The notes under the pieces were generated by a model. That model ran no database searches, had not been told where the DNA came from, and saw only the letters and a program-made list of their open reading frames with translations. Both the position numbers and the translations under genes were made by a program. Of a stretch of DNA of 64,000 nucleotides, positions 40,549 through 51,727 are shown piece after piece. The stretch lies in NCBI GenBank assembly GCA_020975725.1, contig QXJR01000014.1:310001-374000 (forward strand). Reading direction: 5' to 3'. Source of the DNA: Picocystis sp. L7. Taxonomy: Eukaryota; Chlorophyta; Picocystophyceae; Picocystales; Picocystaceae. How positions within the stretch are numbered: position 1 is the stretch's first letter; each line of letters starts with the position of its first letter.

Positions 40549-43102
40549 GGCCGGGTGGGAGGTGGGCAGACCGTCCCCACCTACCTTCCAGTCGTGCACG
40601 GCTCCAGCGATTCCACCATTCTGCCTCTCGTGCTTGCTTCTCACTGGCAGTGTGATTTGCACCGATTCCACCATAGGTTCTCGAGCGAGCTGGTGCACTC
40701 TTCCCATCGCCTCTCACGGTGTTTTGGGCGCTTCCGAACGCCCGTGCGGCCGACTGGTAGCTTCCACGTGGACCACCGACCCTCCTCGATCGCGACAGCT
40801 TCCTGGGATGGCCGTCCGCGGTTCGCCAACGCGCTTGCAATGCCGCAACAATGGCAGCGCAGCAACTTGTGCGACGAAGCTTTCCTTGTCTCGGAAATGG
40901 TGCTGGTGATGGCGGTGCGGAACGAGGAACGATGCGCGCAGAGGAGACGTGGGAAGAACACCGGAGGTCCCCTGCGAGGAATGGTGGCACGAACCGGCGG
41001 GGGAGGACTCCGATCGACCTCCCTCGGGCCGGGCTAATCCTCGACGCGATCGACCCTACTTCTCGTATCTATCGATTTTTAGTCCGGTCAAAATATTTAA
41101 TTTTGACAGATGCTGCAGAGGAAGAGGCGACGAGGCGTCCCCGACCTGGGTTCGAAATCCTCGACAGCGACCGTTCCAGTTCGCAGAAGTCGCGATCCAG
41201 TCCCGGTCATTTTCACCCAAAGTCCCGGCTCCCGTCGAGCAAGGTCCGAGGCTGGTTCCATGTGGGTTCGGTACAGCCTCGGAGGAGCCCGGAGTTCGGA
41301 TCCGTCCGAGGGAAATGGGTGGGTCGTCCTCGGAAGTCAGGGGGGGGCACGTGTCCTCCCCTGTTCCTCACTGCGGTTCGGGGAAGGGGCAGTCCACCTC
41401 GGACGGGCCGAAGCGGTCAGGGGAGGAAAAGCACACAGAAAATGGGGCGGTCCCGCGCGAGCAGGCGAGGTTTCTCGGACGAACCAATCGACATGAGAGG
41501 GCAGCCTTGATGGGGGACGCACCCCAAGCTCGTCACGTCCGAGACACGTGTACCTTGTCTACGACACGTCGCGGGGGTTCTCGGAAGGGCCGACTGGGCG
41601 TGGCACGAGGTTATTCTGGAGGGATACGGCAAGAAAGAGGTCCACGTGTTTTCCATCGGGAATATTAAGTGCCATGCCACCTGGTTCCAAACTTTGCATT
41701 CGGAATGTGCCGTGCAGAAAAACCAGCCAATCAGGATGGAAGCAAAGCAGCAGCTGCATGCAAGCACGTGGGATGGGGAAACTTCCAACTGCACAGAAAC
41801 GTTGTCACCATGGCTTTGGAGCAGCGGAAGAAACAACGGAAAACGTGGTGATGTGGAGACGGATATCGAAACTGGGACATCAGCATGAAAGTAGGGATAT
41901 TCATGTACTCAAGACTCCTTTTTTTGAAACTGTAAAGGAAACATTGTCATTGAATGATTGCCAACAGGTGCCGTTTGAATTTACGTTTGTGTGGCAAGAG
42001 CTGAATCGGAATCAGCGGTGTCTCCGATTTTGCCATGGTACCTCAATCAAGATCCCCCTTGCCCCATGTTTCTCTGTTTAAAGATACATCGCACTCAATG
42101 CGGATCCAAGTGACACTTGGCCTACTGCTTCAAATACTACATGACGGGAGTGATGCTGCAGATTTCTTTGCATCAAGCCGACTAATGTTGCTCTCATGGA
42201 GGACTTGGGTTTACAACTAATGCCTTGAGTCCGATCAAGCCCCGGCTTCATCAGCAGCTACATCAAGAAAAGCAAACGCCCCAAACTTCACACCCGGTGC
42301 TAGCGGTAGTGCATTGGTTTGGTTTCTAAACAAAAATGTGCAGATTTGATCCCACGTTAGGTCATGGTACCCCGATCATTGCTCGGTGATGTACAACGGC
42401 TTGGATACTTGATATATCGTTCACGGCTTGCAAGAAGCATGTCATTGAGCACTGGACACAGACGCGTCCCTTGGTAGAATTTGCGCCATACGATGAAAAA
42501 CATCGCACCTGCCTCTACCAACACTAGCAACACCTCCGTTGCCCATTGTCACTTCTTTGATTCCGGTACTTCCGCAACGCTTCCCTTTTGGCTAGACCTG
42601 CTTCCACTGGCATCAGTTTTCCTCCCAGAGACAAAGGTCTCTTCCTTACGATCCGGATGCCATGTTCCTCTCACCTGGAAGCATCTTTGATCGTGAATCC
42701 TGGCATCCATCCCGGTGTCTTGCCTTGGATTGCACCACGTCGAGTCTGCCCTTTTCCTGCCTACGTGGCGTCACGGAGACCCCGAACTCCAGAGATCCCC
42801 AGCCCGGCCCCAATCGGACCTGTCCGTCCCTTTCGATTGGAAAACGACCTTCCTTCTGAACCCGGAACGGGCTCGGTCGGTCCTCCAACAAGTCTCTGGT
42901 CTTCGAAGCTGCAGATCGGTGCAGTTGTACGAACAAAGCGCGTCGGCAGCGCAGCATCTGCACCGCCGCAGTTGCGTCCATTTCTTGCGTGGAAGAGGTC
43001 CTTGAGATCAAGGGGAGTGAACTCGTCGTCCCATCGAGGTAGGATCGATTCCACGACGCTGAGATTGCCGGATCGTAAGCTCTCGTTGCAACTCCCGAAA
43101 CC
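40549..43102. other. 2.5 kb divergent intergenic region
   Basis: Between the glycosidase and DUF3119-like starts. Frames at 40851-41510 and 41548-42081 (plus) give no domain. Contents seen: a GGGGGGGGCAC run at 41340-41349, and the promoter block CCCTTTCGA (42828-42836) with TGAACCCGGAACG...GGTCGGTCCTC (42857-42885), matching the PLC copy 1 flank. A degenerate tRNA-like stretch near 42293-42365 was rejected as a gene. Confidence 0.4.
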
Positions 43103-43669
43103 ATGCAGATGCTTGGGCTGAGGAAGGTGCCATTGCGCATGGCCAAACCAGTCAGCCTGCGAAAGACAACCCGAGTCACCCAAACGCGTGCGTTCTTCAA
43201 CTTCGGACGCACGAAAGCGAGGGAGACCGTGGTGCCTGCACCTGACTACACGCTGTCCGTGACACTCCTGGCTGCAGCTGCAGGCCTAGCTTGGCATGGA
43301 GATTACATCCCTGCTGCACCCGTGGGATTGATAGGGGCTTTCCTGGCGCTCCAAACTTCCCGCGTGAGGTTCGTGTTTGGACCTGATGCACTCGAGGTGC
43401 GTGTGGGGAACGAACTCGAAGAGACAGACAACAAAATTGTGGGCGGTGCCAACAAATGGAAGTATTCGAGCTTCGTCAATTGGGAGTTCTGGTTTCCTGG
43501 ATTCCCAGTGCTCGTGTATTTCAAGGAAACGCAGACGAAACCGGAAGGCCAGATCCATTTCTTTCCCATCCTATTCAATGGGAAGCAGCTGTATGATGTC
43601 ATGGTAGAGCGATGCGGACCAACCGAGGGCAGCGCTCCCAAGCCAAAGAAGACTCCAACCAAAAAATGA
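43103..43669 (+). CDS. DUF3119-like plastid protein
   Basis: 188-aa protein matching, as I recall it, the DUF3119 family shared by cyanobacteria and plastid-bearing eukaryotes; function unknown. Basic leader MQMLGLRKVPLRMAKPVSLRKTTRVTQTRAFFNF is transit-like. Two adjacent hydrophobic segments (YTLSVTLLAAAAGLAWHG and AAPVGLIGAFLALQTSRV, ~50-90) suggest a membrane hairpin. A conserved soluble region follows: VRFVFGPDALEVRVG, KWKYSSFVNWEFWFPGFPVLVYFKETQ, GQIHFFPILFNGKQLYDVMVERCG. It ends in a Lys/Pro tail. Single exon. Likely in the thylakoid or envelope. Confidence 0.75.
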   Translation: MQMLGLRKVPLRMAKPVSLRKTTRVTQTRAFFNFGRTKARETVVPAPDYTLSVTLLAAAAGLAWHGDYIPAAPVGLIGAFLALQTSRVRFVFGPDALEVRVGNELEETDNKIVGGANKWKYSSFVNWEFWFPGFPVLVYFKETQTKPEGQIHFFPILFNGKQLYDVMVERCGPTEGSAPKPKKTPTKK

Positions 43670-44573
43670 AACGTTGTAAAAAAATCAACTTGTGAGGCGC
43701 GCGCTTCTATCTTTTGCCTCCACTCATCCCATGCCATGGAAATTTTCAAGAAGCCCCCCCTAGCACTGGAAAATTCCAAGAAACTTGAAAGGTCCAGGAC
43801 CCAAGTGGGTACGGATGTGTTCATCAGGAATCGGCATCCTTCCCAGATGTAGACTGCACAAGGGCAGTTTTTCAAAATTCATGAAGGATTTGGAATCGCG
43901 TCAGGAACTGATGTATTCGAACACAGTCTGCAACAACAAGGAGTGCTGGGTGAAGGGGTATAGTCTCAGTATATCACCCGCACTGAGTTGGAGGGACACT
44001 GCATGTCAGTAGAGCGAGGCTCAATGCTTGAATGAGTTGCGCTATCATGCACGGAAGATCATCCATTTTGTGGCATCCCAAGCAACATGGCGTATCCCAG
44101 CCAGTACCAAGCAGTATCTGAAGGACTTGAAGCGAAAGTGGATGCTTTGCTGTATCGTCTGCTCCATCAGCAGACAGATACTGCCATTTAAAACGCAGAA
44201 AGATGATCATATGTACTACAAAAAGAGGTGAAGATGTCTTGGTGGCCACATCAGAAGCACACGCAAGTACAGCGGTATGGTTGATGCCAGTCTAATATAC
44301 AGGAGATGGCCTCTTCAAACCATGCAGCATCCTTTGAAGGCGAACTGGCCAGACGCGCAAGCACACTCCCTCCAAAGAGAGATGGCAGATGGTACAGGGC
44401 AGCACTTGCACGAAGCATGATCTGCCGGAAGGTGCACCATTTCAACCCTGACACGATAGTAAACTTCTGTACAGTGTAAACCCTGCATGCACTGGGTTCT
44501 GGGATGCGCAAAGTTTGTGGGCAGAGCATCTTCGTGATGGCGGGAGCACGCCAGCAAGCCAAGAAATCGATTC
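43670..44573. other. Tail-to-tail intergenic region
   Basis: 900 bp between the DUF3119-like and LEA-2 gene 3' ends. Short frames only and no recognisable gene. The size is large for two 3' flanks, so an unrecognised short or RNA gene cannot be ruled out. Confidence 0.3.
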
Positions 44574-45167
44574 CTAGAGCCCATCCAAAGAACAACCCAC
44601 GTCGATGAGCAGCTCGATTGGAACGGACGTCGTGAGTTTCCAAACGAGGGCGAATCGGGCGAATCCTTTGAAGCTTGTGTGTATCGTGCCTTTGTGAACA
44701 CAATCACTCATGGCCATCTTCACGTTGGATGTCGTGAAATGATCCAGGAGAAGGTTTGCAGTCAGCTTGGTCCGGGACCGTGCATGCAGGATCTCCACGC
44801 CTTGGAACTCCACCTTCCCTACGGCTTCCCCTTTGTCTTCGTAGAAGACGTTCCCTCCTATTTCCTTGATTTTGACCGCGAAAGAGTTTGGATTCCACAC
44901 GTCTGCGTAGGCGGTGCTGTTGACGACGAACGGTTTGATGGACACCACCGACGGGTGTTCCACGCCTATGGTGACGACGTGCGGCGGTTTGACGAACAGC
45001 AGACCGACCAGCACCATGGCGGAGATCGCGAGGAGGATCGCGAAGAGGAATGCGCGCACGGGATAGCACGTCTTGTGGTTCCATCCTCTCGTGGCGTAGT
45101 GGTACTGCAGCAAGGGGTGTTCTGCGTCTGGTTCTTCTTCCATCTTTTTCTCCTCCTGGTTCCACAC
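44574..45167 (-). CDS. LEA-2 (LEA14/NDR1-HIN1-like) membrane protein
   Basis: 197 aa: short acidic N-terminus, one transmembrane helix (RAFLFAILLAISAMVLVGLLFV, ~38-59), then a WHy/LEA-2 beta-sandwich domain (VVSIKPFVVNSTAYADVWNPNSFAVKIKEIGGNVFYEDKGEAVGKVEF...LLLDHFTTSNVKMAMSDC...). The VWNPNxFxVxI pattern is typical of LEA-2 and NHL proteins of the green lineage, linked to stress or desiccation tolerance and membrane contact. Start 45167; Met at codon 9 (45143) is equally good. Single exon. Role in this organism inferred only. Confidence 0.72.
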   Translation of the reverse strand: MWNQEEKKMEEEPDAEHPLLQYHYATRGWNHKTCYPVRAFLFAILLAISAMVLVGLLFVKPPHVVTIGVEHPSVVSIKPFVVNSTAYADVWNPNSFAVKIKEIGGNVFYEDKGEAVGKVEFQGVEILHARSRTKLTANLLLDHFTTSNVKMAMSDCVHKGTIHTSFKGFARFALVWKLTTSVPIELLIDVGCSLDGL

Positions 45168-46113
45168 GCGTGTTCCACTGGACAGGACCTTCCTTCCACG
45201 TCCCTCTCACCCGATCTCGCGCCGCGAACGTGGCGCTTGCGCTTGCGATTCGAACGCGATCCGTAAGGAAGGTTCTCAGGGACAACCAGCAATGGGACGT
45301 GTTTGGGAAGCCAAGGGAGGGGGGGTCCCTGGGCCGAAGGCTACTACAGGGGCGGAAGGGGTGGGTTCAGGGGCGGTCGACCCCGGTTTCGATCGAGGTG
45401 GTGGGAAAGGGTTGGGGATGGGATTGAAAGGGCGAGAGAAGGCACAGGGATGGCACGGACCTGGCAGAACTGTGGCGAAAATATGGAGGGCGCAGGGAGG
45501 GCATAGGTGTGGATGGGACAGAGGTCCCCCAGACCAGGATGGGATCCTTTGGGAAGGATGGAGGCAGCAATGTGGTCTGGTGCGACGGGGAAGACGCCTT
45601 CCATGGATATCCACGGCAGCTGAAAGGATTCGGAGTGACAAAAGTGGATTGTTGCTGCCCATGTGAAAACAATACATAGTGCAAGGTTTCCTATGCATGG
45701 GAGGTGTTTGCATGCCATCCATGCAAGTAAGAAGCAACAAGAATGGAAGAGGAGGCGGTCTCTGGAAACGAAAACTGGTGCAGGCATTGACACTTGTTCC
45801 CAACCACCTTCAAAGAAGGGACGTTGATCACACCCGTCCGCGAAACAGAAAAGTTGCACCCAGGCGTCCACCTGATGGGCACCATGGCGAGCCCTTCATT
45901 CGCTACTGTCCACCCGTTTGAACGCTCCTTCCAATACTCCAGGCTGGAGTAGTTGATTTTCAATTCTGCCACATCAGATCTGGATCGCTGGCGATGGGGA
46001 TGAGCTTCAAATCCAAAGCCTTCGGGACCGAACAGCCGAGCACGTCCGTGAACCCCCGGACGATACAGTTCCAATCATCTATGGCTTTGTGATGTTCGCA
46101 ATAAATGCTGTCT
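45168..46113. other. Intergenic, LEA-2 5' flank and APC1 3' flank
   Basis: 945 bp. A G-rich segment lies near 45305-45425, including a G7 run. A minus-strand frame 45691-46074 (127 codons) directly downstream of APC1 has a partly protein-like translation but no domain and is not called. Confidence 0.35.
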
Positions 46114-49100
46114 TCATCCTACACCAGACGTGGCACGTGCTAGACGCACTAGCGCTTCTCCATCCACGTGCGGCAGGTGTGCAGCCAAGGAAAGTAGAGG
46201 CGCACCACGAGGGCACATATGAACTTGTGAAGCATTCGGAATTTCGCACACCTGAAGGTACGCACCGAACAGAGGCATGTCACTCAGTGCCTCGCCATCT
46301 ATATACCTCGCTAGCGCACCAACACCAGGCGTTTCGAATCCACGATGCAAAAATGTACCTTCCACATGCTGCCAGAGCGAACGCAAGAAGGAGGAGTGCA
46401 CAAGTTGCGGTCCATGCCCATGGCAACGGTCGTAGTATGCCAAGGCAAAACGCAAACTCCAGAGCAATGTGGCAGCAGGTACTTGCATGTGGCGATAGCT
46501 ATAAGCAAGACCACCATCCGGTCGAAACATGCTGAAGAAGAACACATACAGGGACAGCGCTGAAAGCTTTTCTTCACAAATGCATTCGTGTAGGACCCTA
46601 CGGTGAAATTGGGGGACCACTCCATCACCTTTGCACAGTTCCTCCGCAAAGGTGCAGACGCTGGGATCTGTGGCAAATAAACGAACCAGCTCCAGTGTGT
46701 CCTCTGAGTTCGACTTCTCCAACATGGTTGATAGCTTCGACCCAGACCCTTCGGGATCCACTGAATAAGGAAGGACTTCCACCCGGCGCTTCACAAAGAC
46801 TTTACCATGGCGGTAGAGCGCGCCAAGCAGAGTCCCAGGGACGGATGGGCTTGCACCAGCCACAAGAGCTTGTTCCCAATAGCGAGGGCCACATACTTTC
46901 ACATAACTTATTGTGTTGTGCTCTGGAAGGAGAAAGGGGGCCACTTCCTTGCGGCACGCCACATTGCCGTCCCAACTCTTGTAACCAATTTCCACCGGGA
47001 CAAATACTGGCTGCTGGGTGTCAACATCAACGGCTTCCACACACCTTTGCTCTGCTGCCAGGACATAGAGATGCCGCAAGGCCTGGAGATGGCACCTGTT
47101 ATCAGTCGTGTCCTGTGGAAAAACTGGAAAAAGAGAAATAAGCAACGCTGCAATTGCTTGGTTGGATGTCCCGAATGTATGTGTACCGCCACCCATAAAG
47201 AGGAAACCAATGGCCATGGATAGTGCCATGTGGCTTCCATACACAAGATTGGAAGCACCAGCTTCAAGCCTTCGGTAAAGTTGTCGCAGAATCTGAAGAG
47301 TAGAAAGATCGCCTGTGCCTGCCATAACAAGCGCGAGTCCAAGGGCACAGGCATCTAGGCATGCTTCAATCGATGCTTTGTCCAGCCGCTCACCAGGTGG
47401 GGATGACAGGTTTACACTCCCAGGGAGAGGTGCTACAGCTGCAGCTGACTTTCTAAGCTGGCTCATCTGGATGACCAGCTCATTCAATACAGAATACGCA
47501 CTTTTGTCTGATGTGCCTGCAAACCGTATCCCAATGGACAACGCGGCCCCGGCACGAATATTAATATGCATTAGAGCAAGCTGTTCAACATCCACGGTAT
47601 GATGCTCTATTCCTTCCGGAAGTTTGATCTCATCGTCTAGCACATGCTCCAGGAGAGGGGGCATTTGTGCATCTACCCAAGACATTGCAGGGTGTACACC
47701 ATCCCACATGATCAAACTTCTTGTCAAAACTCTCAGCAGGACAAAGTCAGGTCGAACATAGTCCATCGAAAATAGTGTTGAAGGGACTTGAAATTGCGCA
47801 GCCATGGCCTTGTCGTTTGTTTTTAGGAATATAAGCGCCAGCGCCATCATTGAAGCTGGAGCTGTCACATGTGTGTTCACGAGGCCTCCATCCATAACTA
47901 AACCATTGGCTTGCACAGCAGTGGCTCCAGTTGCCGATCCAGCAGTACTGGCTGCTTTGGACTCATCAGGCAATACTTCCTTGAAAGCCTTTTGCCCTGC
48001 TCGTGATCCTTGCTCACTACCATCATTAAGCCACGCCGGTATATCTGCTCCGCCGTTGATAAAGTGCAAAAGGCGATCTTCTATGTGGAGGTCCGCAACA
48101 TTATGTGCAGCCCGTCCTTTGCCCAACAACACCAGACCAAGTGCAAAACCAGCAGCGAGAGCATAGCTTTCTTGGCTGCCCCCGCTCACAGCCGGGCGCA
48201 TTGGCTCACTGCTCTCACTTGCTTTCCTTCCAATTTCTTCCAGGAAAATACCAGACACCAACCTCTGACAAGAACCCTCATATAGCAGTCCAGCGCTCAA
48301 AATAGCAGCGGCTTGGACATGAGATGACAGTTCAAGCTCAGGATACCCGGTTGGGTGCTGCGATGGAACATGGAGAAAAAAAACCTTGGATATATGTTCG
48401 TCCATCGTCCCACGATGAGCGGCACCAAGCCCCACAAGCATGCCTATGGTTGTAAGCTCGTGCTCCATGGAGAGGTATAGAAAAATGTCCGAGGTGGTTA
48501 GACTCCGAAGATGTCCTTGCAGCCCCAATGCTAGCATCAATCCGGCATGAGAAGAAGTCTCAGTCTTTGGGCGATTGTATTCAATCCAAGACCTTGTGAG
48601 CCGTCCAGAGTGGGAGCAGAGCCTTAAGCCAGCAGCTACACCATTGTGAAATTCAGGCCAAGCCAGGTATTGCTGTACTAGTTCTGATGTACTACCACCC
48701 ATGCTTGAGAAGTCAAGAGCAACGATGGCACCACGCTGATGTGGAAGAGTCCCAGAGAGACAAAGCTCTGGTACAGGCAAAGTACCCCCAAGGTCAAAAT
48801 GCCGGTTCCTACAAGTGGCCAGGGTCAAAGCACCTCTACCAATTGGTAAGCTGGTTGTCCTTGATGCCATTGTCCACAATTTGGTTTGCTGTGCAGCCAC
48901 AATCTCTGGGTCCCCAGATGCAGATAGGTGGTTTTCTTTCAAAGCAATAGGCCGTGGATCTGCGCTTGTTAGCAATTTGCACACTTCCATCAAGCGGATG
49001 TCACTTGGGAACCTCCTAAGAAACACCCCCCGTAGGAGATCCTCTGTACCATTATCATGCTGTTTCTTATCTGCACGGGTCTGGACTGTTTCAGACTCAG

Positions 49101-51390
49101 AACCTAAGGAGAAGTCTTTCAAAACTTTTGCGCAGTGTTCCTGAGAGTTGGCAGATAAGAAGCTCAAAGATGAAGGGAGCGCATGAAGAATTGCTTCAAA
49201 GCTATTCCACTCACCACTTGCGAGTGATGCCATTGCTGCAAGATCTTCTCGGCAAGCAAGTGCATATGCTGCTGCCGGGCGATCTGATGGTGGAGAGGCT
49301 CTACAGTACCTCACTGCTTCATGCAGTGGAATTGCAATGCCTGGTGGCAGACGTTCCAGCTCTGCTAACCCCCATTTCCTGTTAATCATCTCCACCAACA
49401 ATCTTTCATGGCCTCCTGCGCCCTCTCTGTGAAGAATATCAAAGAAAAAAAGAATGTCTCGTGACCAGTGAATGCAAGCCGGTGGTGTCGCATGCAACAA
49501 AGGAGGAATATGTTTTAATGCTGCATCTTCACCCCCTCTGCAGAACATCAGCATCAGCGCCTTATGAAGGTCTGCAGGAAACAAGTAATTCCTGTCTCTC
49601 AACCTCCTGCACCGCGGTAGAGTGCAATCATCTAAGTCTCTGGCATAGTATTCCACATATTCGGCTTCTGCAAGTAAAAGCGCAAGCCTTTGGCAAAACT
49701 TGGCGATCGGCTTGCACAAATCCCACTGCAGCATGTCCATTTTCCAGTCCTCGTAAAGTGCATGAAGGCCTTCCAAGATGGATCTTCCTTCTGATGCAAA
49801 GAGTATCATTCCCTGGGAAGAATGGTAATCTTCCTGCACCTTAGGTGGTGGCAAAGGCAATATGTGTTTATAAAGACCTACGTGGGCTCTATGGAAATCG
49901 CTTGCCAAAAGTCGGTCCCATGGAGACCCCACCGGTTTGGCGGCATGATTGCCCTTTGGTGGTGTTTCTGTTCCTTGAAGCCAGTGCACAACCAAGGCAC
50001 AGAAAATCTCCCAGTGTTTGTGTGTGCTGTGTGCGATTCTTCCTACAAAGTTCTTCCAAAAGTCGAAGTATTTGTCCCGAGTCAATACTGCAAAAAGCAT
50101 TTCCAGTGACATGCTGCAGAGGGGGGAGTTGGTTGCAAATCTTGTGAATTCGCAACGATATCGTGTGCCTCCCTTGTCTACAAGTGTAGCTTTGTAACCA
50201 ACACCATCTTCAATTCTCAATAGCTCGACCTTGGTAAGGCAGTCATCTTGCATGACATTGTATTGAGGTGATTCACCCAAAACACCTTCTTCTGAATTGC
50301 CGCTCGAGTCTTCCATCTCCTGCAGATGCCGATTATTAGCCTCCTGGCAGTTCTCACCTGGGATGTTCACATTCAATCTGCAGGTGCACAGCAGCCGATC
50401 CCCAATATATAGGCATAGGTTCCCAAGCTGATCGATGACAAGGAGATCACGTAGAGGTTGTTGACGACTGGAATAGAGAGAGGTTGCTGACTTGGCCCTC
50501 ATCTGACCAGTTGACAGGACATGCCAATTCTGTGGGTTGATCTCTGAGTTTCCTACGTGTAACATGTACAGAGTTTCTCTCTCTTCCAACATCAAACACA
50601 GTATGGTCTCCTTCTCTAGATTTTCGCAAAGAAAGACGTCTACCGCAGGAAACGCATCGGATCTAGTAGGTGAAGACCAGATGGGCTGGAGGTGCAACGT
50701 AGGTCCGTGGACTTTGCCTGGGTGCAGGATATCCGGCATCGTGTAGGTGATCTGCCACAGGTGATGTTGTTTTTGGCCCTGGTCGAAGGAGACCATCAAT
50801 GGAAAGGTAGCATCGCACCAGACTATGGATGCTGCTCTGCTGGCACCTGTTTGTCCATCGTGCATGTCCAGCACACCGACCTGGACACTTTCCAATTCAT
50901 CCAGCGGGTGTGGAAGGTACTCGAGAAAAGGAGCATCCTTCCGTTGCAGCAGCAATCCACCGAAGGGCATGGTCCAGACGCGTAATGAATTCATTGGGAC
51001 TACTACTTCGAGCTCTTCTCCGCCTTCGGAGTAGGCGTAGAGTGTCCCATCTGCACACAAAGTGCAGAGCCACCATTCGTGTCGCTTCCCGCGACTATCC
51101 TGGACACCTGGAAGGGGTCGAAAGCGGCTCCAGCAGACGTCCAGAATCTTCCCTTCGAAGCTGAATCTCGTGGAAACTCCACGAGCAGAAGTCCACACCA
51201 GCTGTTTGTTGCTCCAGTAGATCTCCTCTTCTCGTTCGTTCCATTGCTCAGCAGCTCCAGATGCCGTGGATTGAGCGGATCCGCGGTCTTCGAGTAGGGC
51301 ATACGACTCTTCTACATCGTTTGGTAGTCCTAGCACGGATCTTCCACGAGGCGAGAACGTCTTCGAAGCGCGAAGCACGTGCGCGTTCAT
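46114..51390 (-). CDS. APC1: Anaphase-promoting complex subunit 1 (APC1)
   Basis: Largest scaffold subunit of the APC/C ubiquitin ligase, which drives mitotic exit. 1758 aa, normal for the family, in one uninterrupted 5.3-kb exon. N-terminal WD/beta-propeller-like region (~1-480: WWLCTLCADGTLYAYSEGG, MPFGGLLLQRKDAPFLEYLPHPLDE), a helical middle, then the PC-repeat toroid (~970-1400) with the hallmark LMLALGLQGHLRSLTTSDIFLYLSMEHELTTIGMLVGLGAAHRGTMD. Further repeats (AAAILSAGLLYEGSCQRL, LAAGFALGLVLLGKGRA) and a conserved C-terminal part (HLQALRHLYVLAAEQR) follow. Start at 51390 fits; a GTTAACTCG element lies 36 nt upstream. Confidence 0.93.
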   Translation of the reverse strand: MNAHVLRASKTFSPRGRSVLGLPNDVEESYALLEDRGSAQSTASGAAEQWNEREEEIYWSNKQLVWTSARGVSTRFSFEGKILDVCWSRFRPLPGVQDSRGKRHEWWLCTLCADGTLYAYSEGGEELEVVVPMNSLRVWTMPFGGLLLQRKDAPFLEYLPHPLDELESVQVGVLDMHDGQTGASRAASIVWCDATFPLMVSFDQGQKQHHLWQITYTMPDILHPGKVHGPTLHLQPIWSSPTRSDAFPAVDVFLCENLEKETILCLMLEERETLYMLHVGNSEINPQNWHVLSTGQMRAKSATSLYSSRQQPLRDLLVIDQLGNLCLYIGDRLLCTCRLNVNIPGENCQEANNRHLQEMEDSSGNSEEGVLGESPQYNVMQDDCLTKVELLRIEDGVGYKATLVDKGGTRYRCEFTRFATNSPLCSMSLEMLFAVLTRDKYFDFWKNFVGRIAHSTHKHWEIFCALVVHWLQGTETPPKGNHAAKPVGSPWDRLLASDFHRAHVGLYKHILPLPPPKVQEDYHSSQGMILFASEGRSILEGLHALYEDWKMDMLQWDLCKPIAKFCQRLALLLAEAEYVEYYARDLDDCTLPRCRRLRDRNYLFPADLHKALMLMFCRGGEDAALKHIPPLLHATPPACIHWSRDILFFFDILHREGAGGHERLLVEMINRKWGLAELERLPPGIAIPLHEAVRYCRASPPSDRPAAAYALACREDLAAMASLASGEWNSFEAILHALPSSLSFLSANSQEHCAKVLKDFSLGSESETVQTRADKKQHDNGTEDLLRGVFLRRFPSDIRLMEVCKLLTSADPRPIALKENHLSASGDPEIVAAQQTKLWTMASRTTSLPIGRGALTLATCRNRHFDLGGTLPVPELCLSGTLPHQRGAIVALDFSSMGGSTSELVQQYLAWPEFHNGVAAGLRLCSHSGRLTRSWIEYNRPKTETSSHAGLMLALGLQGHLRSLTTSDIFLYLSMEHELTTIGMLVGLGAAHRGTMDEHISKVFFLHVPSQHPTGYPELELSSHVQAAAILSAGLLYEGSCQRLVSGIFLEEIGRKASESSEPMRPAVSGGSQESYALAAGFALGLVLLGKGRAAHNVADLHIEDRLLHFINGGADIPAWLNDGSEQGSRAGQKAFKEVLPDESKAASTAGSATGATAVQANGLVMDGGLVNTHVTAPASMMALALIFLKTNDKAMAAQFQVPSTLFSMDYVRPDFVLLRVLTRSLIMWDGVHPAMSWVDAQMPPLLEHVLDDEIKLPEGIEHHTVDVEQLALMHINIRAGAALSIGIRFAGTSDKSAYSVLNELVIQMSQLRKSAAAVAPLPGSVNLSSPPGERLDKASIEACLDACALGLALVMAGTGDLSTLQILRQLYRRLEAGASNLVYGSHMALSMAIGFLFMGGGTHTFGTSNQAIAALLISLFPVFPQDTTDNRCHLQALRHLYVLAAEQRCVEAVDVDTQQPVFVPVEIGYKSWDGNVACRKEVAPFLLPEHNTISYVKVCGPRYWEQALVAGASPSVPGTLLGALYRHGKVFVKRRVEVLPYSVDPEGSGSKLSTMLEKSNSEDTLELVRLFATDPSVCTFAEELCKGDGVVPQFHRRVLHECICEEKLSALSLYVFFFSMFRPDGGLAYSYRHMQVPAATLLWSLRFALAYYDRCHGHGPQLVHSSFLRSLWQHVEGTFLHRGFETPGVGALARYIDGEALSDMPLFGAYLQVCEIPNASQVHMCPRGAPLLSLAAHLPHVDGEALVRLARATSGVG

Positions 51391-51425
51391 CGGCGGAGTC
51401 GATCGAAATGCTTCGCCTCGTACTT

Positions 51426-51442
51426 GTTAACTCGGTGGTTAA
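51426..51442. promoter_or_regulatory. GTTAACTCG / GGTTAA element upstream of APC1
   Basis: GTTAACTCG at 51426-51434 followed by GGTTAA at 51437-51442, within 55 nt of the APC1 start; part of the recurrent promoter-like motif family. Confidence 0.4.
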
Positions 51443-51727
51443 ATTAGAGGAGAGCGGGTTGAGCAGAGGGATCGGACGATGGAAGCGAATATTCGTAGAA
51501 TTGGAGGGGGCGAGGATGGGAAGCCCAGGACCTGGTGTTGGAGCTGCTGGGCTAGCACGTGAGGGCGTGAAATGGAAAGGTGAGAGCACCAGAAGGAGGG
51601 GGGGTGTCAAGTCTATTCCTGGTAACGAATGGTAAAGTGAACCTTGCGAATTGGATGTCGTATCTGCCGGTGTACAGTGACGGCGGAAGGACCTGCTAGG
51701 CGCAACGCCTGTGCACAGCTTGTTGCA
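51443..51727. other. Short intergenic region, APC1 5' / GNAT 3'
   Basis: About 285 bp after the promoter-like element. A G-run is present near 51598-51604. No gene seen. Confidence 0.3.

Noticed and set aside
40851-42081. Plus-strand frames 40851-41510 and 41548-42081
   Set aside because: No domain, no clear splice structure, and promoter-like motifs inside; treated as intergenic.
42293-42365. tRNA-like sequence (GCGGTAGTGCATTGG, TTTCTAA loop, GATTTGATCCC)
   Set aside because: The T-stem does not pair and the anticodon stem has a mismatch at its closing pair. At most a decayed tRNA or tRNA-derived repeat.
45691-46074. 127-codon minus-strand frame downstream of APC1
   Set aside because: Partly protein-like but no family, and no splice link to APC1, whose C-terminus already looks complete.
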